DNA from: Rostrohypoxylon terebratum
Taxonomy: Eukaryota > Ascomycota > Sordariomycetes > Xylariales > Hypoxylaceae
Assembly (NCBI GenBank): GCA_022497145.1
Contig: MU385876.1
Location: forward strand, 301,094 to 365,093
Reading direction: 5' to 3'
Length of the DNA stretch: 64,000 bases
Shown here: positions 1 through 10,425 of the stretch, one piece after another
Layout: every line of letters begins with the position of its first letter
Position numbering within the stretch: position 1 is the stretch's first letter
The notes under the pieces: generated by a model
Told to the model about the DNA's origin: nothing
Databases searched by the model: none
The model's input: only the letters and a program-made list of their open reading frames with translations
Made by a program: the position numbers and the translations under genes

Positions 1-236
1 CCCTTGCGGCTGTTTGGCTAAGAGCTAGAGCTAGAGCTATTTTGCCTTATTTCGAAAGAAGCATGGCTTTTTTAGCACCATGCCAGGAATAATAATGTAC
101 TCGACACGGCCGTATAATTTGGTCTCTTATAGATGGCTCAAGACCAGACGCAAAGAACCCGGCCATTGGAGTCGCAGAAAAGTTCGCCTCCGCGCTCATC
201 GACTGACATGATCGAGCGTGCCAGACGGCTCAGAAG

Positions 237-3200
237 ATGAACATGGATCACAGTCTTCTTCAGCACCCATTGACCTCTGAAAATGGGTTGCACATCCCAA
301 TCGACTTCCGGATCCTCTCGGAAGACCTGTCAAGGAGGTATGTAATTATATAACAACCAAATTCGCATACTTACCTGTAAATATCTAACTGTCTTAAAGG
401 GAGATTTGGTTACACCGCGTTATAAACCTGTCAGATTTTATAGCGGCTGGGTACCTGTATCTTGCATTTGCTGTTCTATCCCTCCTTTCCCTACTGGCTT
501 CCCTTCTCCTATCGGATGGATTGTTCGGCCGCAAAAACAAATCCAATGCCTTTGTAAAATTATCCAAAACGACGAGTAGATTACATACGCCGTTGAAATA
601 CTCTATTACACAAGCACTTGTGTTTTCTGCAGCACTTTCTTTGGCATTTGTGTCTGCATCTCAAAATGGAGTTTGGGCGGAACCAGCGGTGCTGGGCTAC
701 GTGCTCCTCCTTGGAATCATCCAATTCGCCTCAAAATCAAACATTTTTGGCCCTCTTCTAATTCAGCACACAAATCTATTGACAGCAGCAATTACCTTTG
801 CAGAGGCTATCAAATTGCTGTTGCCAGTTGCGATCATTGGCTCGGACAGAAGGCCCTCGGGTATTGAGTGTGGTAAGCTCGCTTGCTTGGCAGTCACGCT
901 CATAATCTCCTTCATCACTCCCCGGGAGGTGCGAAGCAAAGAGCGCAACGTCGAAAGTCCGGTATTGGAGGAAATGAACGAGAAGTATTCTCCCGAGGAG
1001 ACTTGCTCATGGTACTCCTATTATATGTCTTATGGGTGGCTTACGTATCTCACCGTCAGGGGCTTCTTTCGGGATTTATCCATCGACGATCTTCCTCCGT
1101 TGCCGACGTATGATGAGCCGACGACATGGCTGCATCGTATGAGCGAGGCTCGTCTCAAAGGAGGAAGAACTCTTCGGACTCTTTGCATTGCATTCTGGGA
1201 TGATATCAAGACGATACTGGTTTGGGCGGTTTCGACTGCCATGGCCGAATATCTCGCGCCATTGGCTATGTACAATCTGCTGGCTTACTTGGAGAATCCG
1301 GTTGAGAGCACCGCCGTTTTGCATCCGTTTGTGTGGATTGCATTCCTATTCATAGGACCTATGGCTCGTTCTATTTGCTACCAAAGGTCTATTTTCATGG
1401 GCACAAGACTGCTTGTCCGAGTTAAAGCAACCATGATTCAGGAGATTTACCAAACAATGATGTGGTCTCATGTAGAGGACAGTTTACAGGGACAGGCTGA
1501 CCCGAAGAATCAGGACAAGAGTACTGACGAATCTGGCGATGTTTCGACAAACGGTATGCGGGCGCATTCTGCTAAGATGGAAAGCTTGTTGTCATACGAT
1601 GCCGACGCGATTTCTAATGCGACCGACATTTTCTACGCCCTGACGGCGAGTACGATATCAGCCACGATTGCTATGACATTCCTGTACCAGCTTCTAGGAT
1701 GGCCATCACTAATTGGTGTCGGCGTCCTCCTATCCCTGAGTCCTCTTCCCGCCCTATTTTCCGGACGGCAATCACGGTTACACCGGTTCGTGATGCAGAC
1801 AACCGACTCTAGACTTTCCAAAATTTCCGAATATCTACACTCGATCCGAACCTTGAAATTCTTCGCCTGGGAAGATGTGGCATCTAAGACGATCAACGCT
1901 ATCCGAGCTACCGAGCAGCAACGAATTTGGAAACGCAATATAACTTCTATGCTCATTGCTATGACCGGCGACATGCTTTCCCTTGTCAGTCTTCTAGCTA
2001 TGTTCACATCGCTTGTGCTCTTTACAGACACGCCGCTACGAGCCCCGACGGCTTTCACGGCGCTGGCCCTTACAGAAACTTTACGCGCACAGTTTGTGTG
2101 GCTCTCGAAGGTTGCTCAATGGGTGGCGCAGGCTCACGAATCGATACAGCGAGTCGACAAATTCTTCGATTCAGCGGTGGAGATGAAGCGACACCCAACT
2201 GGTCCTCCTGAATTCAAAAATGCGACTTTCCGCCTGAGCTCGTCCTCTAGTTTCCGACTCCGCGACCTCTCTATTTCGTTTCGCGAAAAAGCGCTTAATA
2301 TTGTGACGGGATCGACTGGCAGCGGAAAGACTTCTTTGTTGTTATCGCTATTAGGAGAGACGAGTCTTGAAAGTGGAACAGCTTCTTGTCCACCAGATGT
2401 ATCCTATGTGCCCCAAACAGCGTGGCTCCAGAACAACACTATCCGCCAGAATATTCTATTCTTTACCCCTTATGACGAACGTCGGTATAAGCAGATTTTA
2501 TACGCTTGCGACCTAATTGAGGATATATCACAATTACCGTTAGGCGATTTGACTCATGTCGGCGAACAAGGATCCAGCTTGTCAGGAGGCCAGAAACAAC
2601 GGATATCGCTAGCGAGAGCCTTATACTCGCCTTCGTCAACACTTCTCCTCGATGATATCTTCTCAGCACTAGACGCGCATACTACTCTGAGAGTTTACGA
2701 GCGATGTTTCCGTAGTGGGCTATTAAGCGACCGCACTGTAATTCTCGTCACACACTTCTCCACCGCCATCGATGACGCCGAGGTTCTTGTCTCGCTGGCT
2801 CAGGCACAAGTATCATATACGAAGATAAACCCTGGGCGTCCATGTGGCTTCGTTAAGTCTTCTTGGGTAACTCATTCCGAGGAAATCGAAGCTGATAGTA
2901 GTTCGCAATCCACTGCGAGCCCTCAGCCGGGGATAGTCGTTACACACGATGAATTTACAGACATAGAACTCCCTGAGGAAAATTCGATCAAGGTGGAAGT
3001 TGACGAAAAGAGGGCTTCGGGACGTGTTCCTCGTTCATTTAGTAAGTTTCCAGTTACATCGTGTTGAAACAGCGTCTCTAACAATGTGGATAGTTGTTCG
3101 ATACATGCTCCTTTTCGGAGGTTACCCGGCCGCGATCCTCACAATTATCAACACCATCCTAGTCCAACTCGCCTACTTCTCGATCACGTTCTGGCTATCC

Positions 3201-4914
3201 ATATGGACCGGGCTCTCGGCCCGGGACGACTACCCCTCCAAAGCGATCCCCTACCTCCTTGTCTACATCGGCACGGTCACCGCATTCATATCCCTCCAGT
3301 TCCTGAATAACTACATCTACCAACGCGGCGGGTGGAAAGCAGCCAAGAAAATGCACGAGCGTCTCGTGACGGCAATCCTCGGTGCCCCTATCTCCTGGTA
3401 CGACAACACGCCCATCGGGCGCATCATCAACCGCTTCGGCGTGGACATCCAATCGCTGGACTCAGCGCTCGTCGACTGGCTGCGCATGAGCCTGGACAAC
3501 GGGATCCGACTCGCGCTACGCCTCGCCTCAATCGCCTCCATCATGCCGATCTTCGCGGTTCCGGCGGGCGTGTTCTGCATACTCGGGTTCGCGACGGGCG
3601 AAGTGTACGCGCGGGCGCAGATCTCCATCAAGCGGCTGTGCGCGGTCAAGATGTCGCCCGTGTTCGCGCACTTCGGCGACACGACGGGCGGGCTGGCCGT
3701 GATCCGCGCGCGCGCGCCCCTCGACGCCGTCTTCCAGGCCGCGCTCGCCGACAAGCTCGCCGTGTACATGCGCGCGCTCGAGGCCCAGTTCAACACTAAC
3801 CGCTGGGTCTCCATCCGCTCCGACTTCTGCGCCGCCACCATCGCCGTTACCGCCGGCTGCATCGCTTACTGGAAGTCCGGGGCCCCTGGCCTTGTTGGCT
3901 TTTCCCTCACCAATGCGATCGGGCTTAGTCAGACGATATTGACGCTGGTAAGGAATATGAATGAGTTGGAGATTGAACTCAATTCGTTCCAGAGGGTGTC
4001 GGAGTACGCGGAGATAGAACCCGAGGCGGAGAAGGGGGAGGAGGAGAGGAAGGGGGCGAAGGTGCCTGCGGCTTGGCCTACGACAGGAAATTTGGAGTTC
4101 AGGGGTGTGACGGCTAGGTATTCGGAAGAGGGGCAGGACATTCTGAAGGATGTGTCGTTTTGTGCGAAGCCGGGGCAGAGAGTGGCTATTATTGGGCGCA
4201 CTGGCAGTGGGAAAAGCACTATCACGCGCTCGATACTACGGTCAACGCATGTGGTTTCGGGAGGTATCACGATCGATGGTATTGACGTGAGCAATATCCC
4301 CTTGAAGCGTCTGCGAGAAAGCATTAGCTTTGTGCCTCAAGATGCCGTCATTTTCTCCGGTGACATCCAGTCAAATCTGGACCCCGAGAACAACCTCGAC
4401 GAAACCGAGCTCCAATCCGTCCTCTCGGCATGCAACTTAATCCAAACACGCAATGCCGACGGCCAAACGACATCGCCAGGGTTCTCGGTACACAGCCCAG
4501 TCGCGAGCGGCGGTAAGAACTTCAGCAATGGCCAGAGACAGATTCTCGGACTTGCGCGGGCCATGTGTCGGCGCTCTAAGGTCGTCATCTTGGACGAGGC
4601 AACGGCTTCTGTGGACCACGAGACAGACGTGCGGATGCAGCAACTAATCCGCTCTGAGTTTGCCGGCTCTACAATAATAACGATTGCGCATCGCCTGCGT
4701 ACGATAATAGATTACGACCAAGTGATAGTGATGGAGGAAGGAAAGGTCTTAGAGTAAGTTACCCTCTACGGTGATTAGCGTGTTTCTTCTGACTGTTTAC
4801 TGACGTGTTTATAGGACCGGCTCACCTGCGGAGTTAGTGGATAGAGAGGGTACCTTCTGGGGAATGCTGAAGAACAGTGGCGAGTATGAAGAATTGGTCT
4901 CGTTAGTGAGGTAA
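237..4914 (+). CDS. ABCC-family (MRP-type) ABC transporter, full length
   Basis: Four exons: 237-337, 400-3041, 3094-4753 and 4815-4914, giving 1500 aa with phases matching at all three introns. The ATG at 237 (MNMDHSLL) adds an N-terminal hydrophobic segment (AGYLYLAFAVLSLL) to the long second exon. Order: N-terminal membrane region, TMD1, NBD1, TMD2, NBD2. NBD1 has Walker A GSTGSGKTS near residue 670, signature LSGGQKQR and Walker B LLLDDIFSALD, with Asp where the catalytic Glu is usual, a known ABCC asymmetry. NBD2 has Walker A GRTGSGKST near 1282, signature FSNGQRQ and Walker B VVILDEATASVD with Glu. The family exports drugs, conjugates or metabolites across plasma or vacuolar membranes; the substrate here is unknown. 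Exon 3 is visibly more GC-rich than exon 2. It converges on an acyltransferase gene 531 bp downstream. Family call is firm; substrate is not. Confidence 0.93.
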
Positions 4915-5445
4915 CGAAGCTGGATTGCTATCTATAGGAACCCTGTAGCAACACTTGCTAGGCAAAACAAACTTTTATACCATGGTAAACAAGTTAAATG
5001 GCGTAAAGTTGGCCACGACAATATCAATTTTGCTCAACTCCTCGGCCATGACAGCTACCGACTAAATATTCCGGTAAGCACTGTCAGATAGGTTGTCTCC
5101 AGCTTCATAGTTCACAAGTTACCTAGCGCTCGCATCGAAGCTGGGTACGTATAATCTGTTTTGGAGTTTTCAGCGGCCCAACTCTCATCTTCTCGGAAAA
5201 TTCTTCCTGTGATATCAGCATGAAACTCATCGAGTGGCCAATATATTCGTTAATTGGGGATATTGTCAATAGACGGAGTCCTCTCAGAATTCACTTTTGT
5301 CACAGGTGAAGTCATTGGTTCGTTGTGACGCACAGCCCACAAATGATGTCGGCATAAGGACGTCTATATAAAGATATGAACTGTATAGCTATCTCTTGCT
5401 GTAACCTTGTCTAAGAACCGCCCTCGGTAGATGCTTCATCGGTAA
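4915..5445. other. Intergenic, between convergent genes
   Basis: 3' flanks of the ABC transporter and of the acyltransferase. No coding frame or recognisable repeat was seen. Confidence 0.6.
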
Positions 5446-6846
5446 CTAGGAACAACACCGGAGAATTGAAAATTGTTTAATGGACCAACTCTTTTGAAAT
5501 TTTTCGAAGACTTGTTTATCGAAACTGACAATCACCTCCAGACCTTCCTCGTCACTGTCGGTGTTGGCTGGTATCCTCGGAAGGACAATGGGGTATCTCT
5601 TGTACATCAACTTCGGTAGTCTGACAGCATCACATATTCCCACAATGTCGCCCCAGTCCAACCCGTATATGTCCTGATCGGCCCACGAAACGATAGATAC
5701 GCCGTCATGACGTGGTCCTAGTGTAATCGGCGGGTGATTGTCAGACACGGCATCCAAATACAACAACACATTTCTAACGCCTTCCTCGTCAATGCGGTGT
5801 ATAGAAGCACGAATCCCAGATGCAATTCCTGCTAACGTTGAAACAGAGGCCGGATCTGGTGGTTCGGCACCGCTCGTGGAATCAATATGGGATGAGAGAG
5901 AAATGAGATCACGTCGCAAAGTTGTGGCAGCAGTCATGAGGAAGGCTGCGCCTACATAGTCAGGAAGCAAAGGTGGGTTAAATCGCGAACGAAAGTTCAC
6001 GGGAAAGCCTATCGTATGATTACCCTTTATATCATCTGATGAGTCCAATTCGGCTGACACCACAGCGCTCCAAAGTAGCGCTGTAAGGATATCACTGGAG
6101 GAGACCCAAGCTCCAGTATCCCGTGAAGCGATATATTGGTTCACTGCATGTTTCAATGTTTGCAGAGATTTCTGGGAGAAGAAAAATATGCCCGTCGTGA
6201 GATCGTGGGATTGTGGCATTAAACTGGCGAGTTTGGCCAATTCATCGGGACTCTTGATGTGAAGCAGGTCAGGGATGGAAGATGTAGTTTGCGTACTAAG
6301 AGCGCCGGACCGCTTGAATAGGGCCTCATGATCTAGCCAAGTTGGACTGAATCCAATGGTTGAGGACGCGCCTGTCCGACAATGCGAGGCCCATATTTTG
6401 AGCAAGACCCCGAATCCAGTGATGTCAGTCGTGCAATGGTGAACTGCAACGCACAGGATGAAGCCTCCCTTAACTAATGACAGCCTCGCTCGAAATACAG
6501 GCGCTGGGTTTGGAAATGGTGGTTGAGTATCAGGAGGTATGATTCCAGGGACAGTGAATGCTGAAGGCGGGAAATGCTGCTGTTTTATGAGGGCGTAGTC
6601 GATCACGCCTGAGAAGTCTTGCTCCGAGTAGATATCCTCAAGATTTTGATAGGATTCACCGAGGGAAACATGTTTCCGATCTTGGCTAGTGACGATGCCG
6701 GCGAGTAGGTCAGGGACATCAGCTATAAGTCCAGCCAAACCCGACTTGAGTACGTGAACAAGCTGAGCGTGCGTTGAAGGAAAACAGAGCATCTGGCGAA
6801 CATAGCCTCGAGGCATGAGCTTATCAAGTGGAGAGAGCGTCACCAT
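5446..6846 (-). CDS. BAHD-like / trichothecene acetyltransferase-type acyltransferase
   Basis: Single exon of 466 aa starting at an ATG at 6846. The N-terminus MVTLSPLDKLMPRGYVRQ resembles fungal members of the transferase family (PF02458). The catalytic motif HHCTTD (HHxxxD) is at residues 136-141; the usual following Gly is replaced by I-T-G. A C-terminal DWGDIVG sits where BAHD enzymes have DFGWG. These enzymes move an acyl group from acyl-CoA to a hydroxyl or amine of a secondary metabolite. Length fits the family (about 430-500 aa). Its only neighbour of similar flavour is the convergent ABC transporter, so modification plus export of one compound is possible but unproven. Acceptor and acyl donor cannot be told from sequence. 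Confidence 0.88.
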   Translation of the reverse strand: MVTLSPLDKLMPRGYVRQMLCFPSTHAQLVHVLKSGLAGLIADVPDLLAGIVTSQDRKHVSLGESYQNLEDIYSEQDFSGVIDYALIKQQHFPPSAFTVPGIIPPDTQPPFPNPAPVFRARLSLVKGGFILCVAVHHCTTDITGFGVLLKIWASHCRTGASSTIGFSPTWLDHEALFKRSGALSTQTTSSIPDLLHIKSPDELAKLASLMPQSHDLTTGIFFFSQKSLQTLKHAVNQYIASRDTGAWVSSSDILTALLWSAVVSAELDSSDDIKGNHTIGFPVNFRSRFNPPLLPDYVGAAFLMTAATTLRRDLISLSSHIDSTSGAEPPDPASVSTLAGIASGIRASIHRIDEEGVRNVLLYLDAVSDNHPPITLGPRHDGVSIVSWADQDIYGLDWGDIVGICDAVRLPKLMYKRYPIVLPRIPANTDSDEEGLEVIVSFDKQVFEKFQKSWSIKQFSILRCCS

Positions 6847-7257
6847 GTTGACACTATCGGAGATGTCTTATCGAGTTGAATGTGGTTGACTCTAGCAAAA
6901 TTGAACTCGTCAAAGAAGACCAGTACACTTATAATCAACTATCTAGATGCCTATTAGCAGTTGACCAATAGGTTTATTTTCTAGTATTCTAAAGTCGACA
7001 TCTGATAGACATCAATAATATTGCTATGATAATATCGTCATCAGTGTCGTGTAATACTAATCTTTCGGCGGTACCGGTAATATTCACTATATTAGACGTT
7101 ATCCCCGAAGGCACCTATAAAGAGAATAATCGATCGGCTCGCCAACCACGTAATCGCCATCGTACGTGGATCGAAAACCCTGCAGAGAACAAAATTTAGA
7201 ATCGTATAACAGAACAGGCAACAAGCAACACGTTCGTGAGTAAGATGAACTAGGTTA

Positions 7258-7506
7258 CTAGGTGCTCAGCTGATGACTACGAAATACAGAGCAACCAAAA
7301 TTGAATGTCGGATCCATGGGGCCCTCATCTTCGAATTCCAGGGTTAGCGCTAGGTCGGCAACCACTTTACACGTCCACCCTACCATCGCCGACACGCGCA
7401 GCGGTTTTGAAAAAACAATTGAATAGGACGCGTCGAGGGGGGACCCAACAATTATGTCAGATCGACCTATAGATTTTTTTTGGAGAGATTGGATAGAAAA
7501 TAGCAT
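7258..7506 (-). CDS. Small hypothetical ORF (82 aa), doubtful
   Basis: An ATG-started frame of 82 codons, beginning MLFSIQSLQKKS and with acidic runs (LEFEDEGPMD) near the end. No signal peptide, membrane helix or known motif was recognised. It is isolated in a 2 kb intergenic gap. It could be a fragment of a larger decayed gene or chance. Confidence 0.22.
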   Translation of the reverse strand: MLFSIQSLQKKSIGRSDIIVGSPLDASYSIVFSKPLRVSAMVGWTCKVVADLALTLEFEDEGPMDPTFNFGCSVFRSHQLST

Positions 7507-8465
7507 TGTTTATTATGATGACAACATCCAATGGATGATATCATGTAAATCGATGTTGTGGATGTTATAGGTACAAGAAGAAGAAATTAGGTTGGTGGAC
7601 GGCGGGGGATATTAAGGAAGATGACTGGCGCTCCTTGGAGATTAGGTACCGCGCAATGGAAATCTGGAACTGGGACTCGAGAATCTCCAGGGCTATGCGA
7701 CTTGTTCCCCTTTATGCAGTCTAAAAAGATCCAATATAATCCCGAGGTCATTTATGCGCTTAATTGGTTTTGAGTACCTTTGGACTGAACTTTTAAAGCT
7801 TTTTTTAGCAGAAGGGATTCTGTTCATAATTTCAATCTCAATTCTAGGAAGTTACGATGACGACAAGAAGATTCGTTCGGTGCGCGGTGGTTGCCAGGAC
7901 ATCGATGTTGAATCTTGAATTGATGGAAAGAGATCCAGGTTATTAAAACGCGACCTACTATGTACCCACAGTGTAGTACCGTTTCATGGATCAGGGGTCC
8001 TCACTAGCCTCACCGGTGGGTACAGGCGCTGTCAAATTTAGCTGACTGGTCCAGAGACGTGGCTTTTAGCGGGGTACCAGGGGTTTGTGTAAGGGTTTGC
8101 AGGGTTTTATGGTGGATATCAGCCACAATAGTCTGTGCGGGTCTTTTATTTGATACTGTGACACTAGTACTTAGTAAGGCCTTGTCGATAGCGACCATCG
8201 TAAACAGGGACCCGTACACTGGAAATCTCCAGGGACATCGACAAACAACATCCGGAGAGGCCTGTTATTCCACCCAGTCGCATCATCCCATAAACATGGG
8301 CATATCTTCTTGAATCGAAGCCTAATACCAACTTGGGTTTTCCTACTAGGTACTACATTCGTACATACAGAATACAACATACGCAAACACGCCGACACTC
8401 AGGCAAATCGTCAAATAATCAGAGAAATCAGAACTCAGAAATCAGAAATCCTCTAGGCTCGGACC

Positions 8466-8501
8466 CAGACTCAGACTCAGACTCAGACTCAGACTCAGAC
8501 T
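8466..8501 (+). repeat. Six-copy CAGACT tandem hexamer
   Basis: Six perfect consecutive CAGACT units, about 355 bp upstream of the SHE3-like start codon, probably in its promoter or 5' leader. In one frame it reads as Asp-Ser repeats, but that short frame is not credible as a gene. Confidence 0.9.
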
Positions 8502-8856
8502 TCAATTACCTTGGCCTTTTTCGGCGTTGTTTTTTCTTACTTATCTTACTTTAAGCGAATCAAATCGTAGCCTAAAAATACCTTATATCTATGACAATTG
8601 CCGACAATTGCGCCGCACCTCAGTAAATGACATACCTATTACCTACCAGATAGTGGCCCTGCTCAATTAACTTGACATTGAAATCTACGGACCCTTTGGA
8701 TCAGACCAAAAAACCAGACGACCAGAATCTAAAAAGCACACATTGTCCGCCAATCAATCACACACAGACCTAAACACGGACACTACGTAAGAGACGGTAA
8801 TCTGTACCAGAGGCCCACACCACGACCTAAATCATTCGAGAAGACGGAAATGAGAG

Positions 8857-10425
8857 ATGCCCAGTCGATTACAGAAACCTCGACCACGCCCTACGCCCAG
8901 TCGCGAATCTTCAGTTCCTCTCCAGCAGGACGTTGAAACCCGTGAGTATACTCTAGTTCATGTCTAAGTCTACCATTGCAACCTCCAGGCTTCCTTGTGT
9001 TTTACAACAATCTCCTGACTCCTGAATAAGAGACAGACATGACTTTGTCTCTGTCTTGTCCATTTCGACTGCCCTAGACAAAGCGAATGCTCCATGCTGT
9101 TTGGTCGCCGATTCTGATCGAATCTTAGTTAATCTGTCTTTATAGAACCTGCGTACTTATATGCTACATCATCAGATGCTAGCCCGAGAACAAAGCCGCC
9201 ATATGCTTCCTACGATCCGAAAAACACAATGAATACCTACAGCACAACCCCCGAATCCAAGCCTAGCCCCTATGTCAATCTTAGCTTCTCACCAAACGGC
9301 AACAAGATAACCTCCACTATTCGAACCGTCCCCAGCTTCGAGGAACCCTCGGACGTCTCTTCGTTAGATTCACCATCCGCACGAAACAGCGGTTTCTCAA
9401 GTTCCATCAATAGTAATGTCAGCGGCACCTCGTACCACTCTCAACAACCAACGCACAGCACATCTACCGTCAGGTTAAAACCGCAGTCGCCTGGTCTATC
9501 GCCGCCATTGCCAATATCGCAAAACGGAAGTTCGTATATATCCACGAGTGATGCGGCTTCTGGAGAGATAGATATGACAGACGAGCCAGCGTTATCCCTA
9601 CAAGTCCCTGAGACGGGCATGCTTGACGATCGTTCAAACAGAGCTCTCGATAGCTCTCCACAATGGGACGGCGCTGTAGGCAAAGCCGGTCTAGGGAAGA
9701 CGGGTCGAGTCATCAACAAATTAGTATCCGATAACGAAGCACTAAAGCGAGATATCCAGATCGAGCGACTGAAAGCTGAGGAGGCGAGGCAAGCCGCAAA
9801 GTTGATCGAGGATAAGATGGAGCGCATGGTCGCCGACTATGAGACTCGGTTGCTAGAAGCTAACGTAACTAAGACCCTGCTTAGTCGCAAGGAGCGCCAG
9901 GTAGAACACCTACAATCAGCAGTGGAATTGGAGAAAAAAAGAACAGCAGATGCCCAAGAACGCGAGCGCATATGGCGCGAAGAAGTGGAGAAGAGCCGGC
10001 GCGACACCAAGGTTCAGATAGAGGAGGCTAACATGCACGCAGCGTTGATGGACGGTCGATACAACGCCATATCATCGCACTGGAAAGATCAAGGCGGCGA
10101 AATCAAGCGTGCGATGGCACGCCTCGACGACAAAATCAAGTTACTAGTCCAGGAACGTAGGACGGACGATGAAAAAATCAACGTTCTCCGCGATTTATGC
10201 GACCAGCAAGACGGAAACATCCGAGATCTCCAAAGGCAAAAGGACGAAATCGCCCGGCAATTTGAGGCTTATAAGCGCGAACAGGAACAAGCGTTGGCGG
10301 ACATCAAAACGAAGGGCCGCGAGAGAGAAAACGAACAGCAGAAGTCACTTGAAGAAGCGAGACAAGTACTTGGTCAACTCAGATGGGCACTCAACGTAAA
10401 GAAGAATGTGAAGGATGCCCAATGA
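8857..10425 (+). CDS. SHE3-like coiled-coil protein
   Basis: Two exons, 8857-8941 and 9146-10425, phase 1 at the junction (C|AA giving Gln), 454 aa. The first exon encodes a basic Pro/Arg-rich start (MPSRLQKPRPRPTPSR). Residues up to about 180 are Ser/Thr/Pro-rich and probably disordered; from about 185 to 440 the protein is a long charged coiled coil that begins with the stretch GRVINKLVSDNEALKRDIQ. That stretch matches the pattern of filamentous-fungal proteins assigned to the SHE3 family (PF17078), named after the yeast myosin adaptor for mRNA transport. The function in filamentous fungi is not settled. Ending in KKNVKDAQ is plausible as the natural C-terminus. The unusually long first intron (204 nt) is typical for a 5' intron. 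Confidence 0.8.

Larger units (their letters stand above)
6847..8856. other. Intergenic, about 2 kb
   Basis: 5' side of the acyltransferase and of the SHE3-like gene. It contains one doubtful 82-codon ORF and a hexamer repeat, both listed separately. Frames on both strands at 8.0-8.4 kb are short and unlike proteins. Confidence 0.5.

Noticed and set aside
3317..3862. 181-codon minus-strand frame
   Set aside because: Shadow of the GC-rich exon 3 of the ABC transporter.
8333..8554. Frame with an Asp-Ser repeat
   Set aside because: Created by the CAGACT hexamer; no ATG start and no conserved sequence around it.
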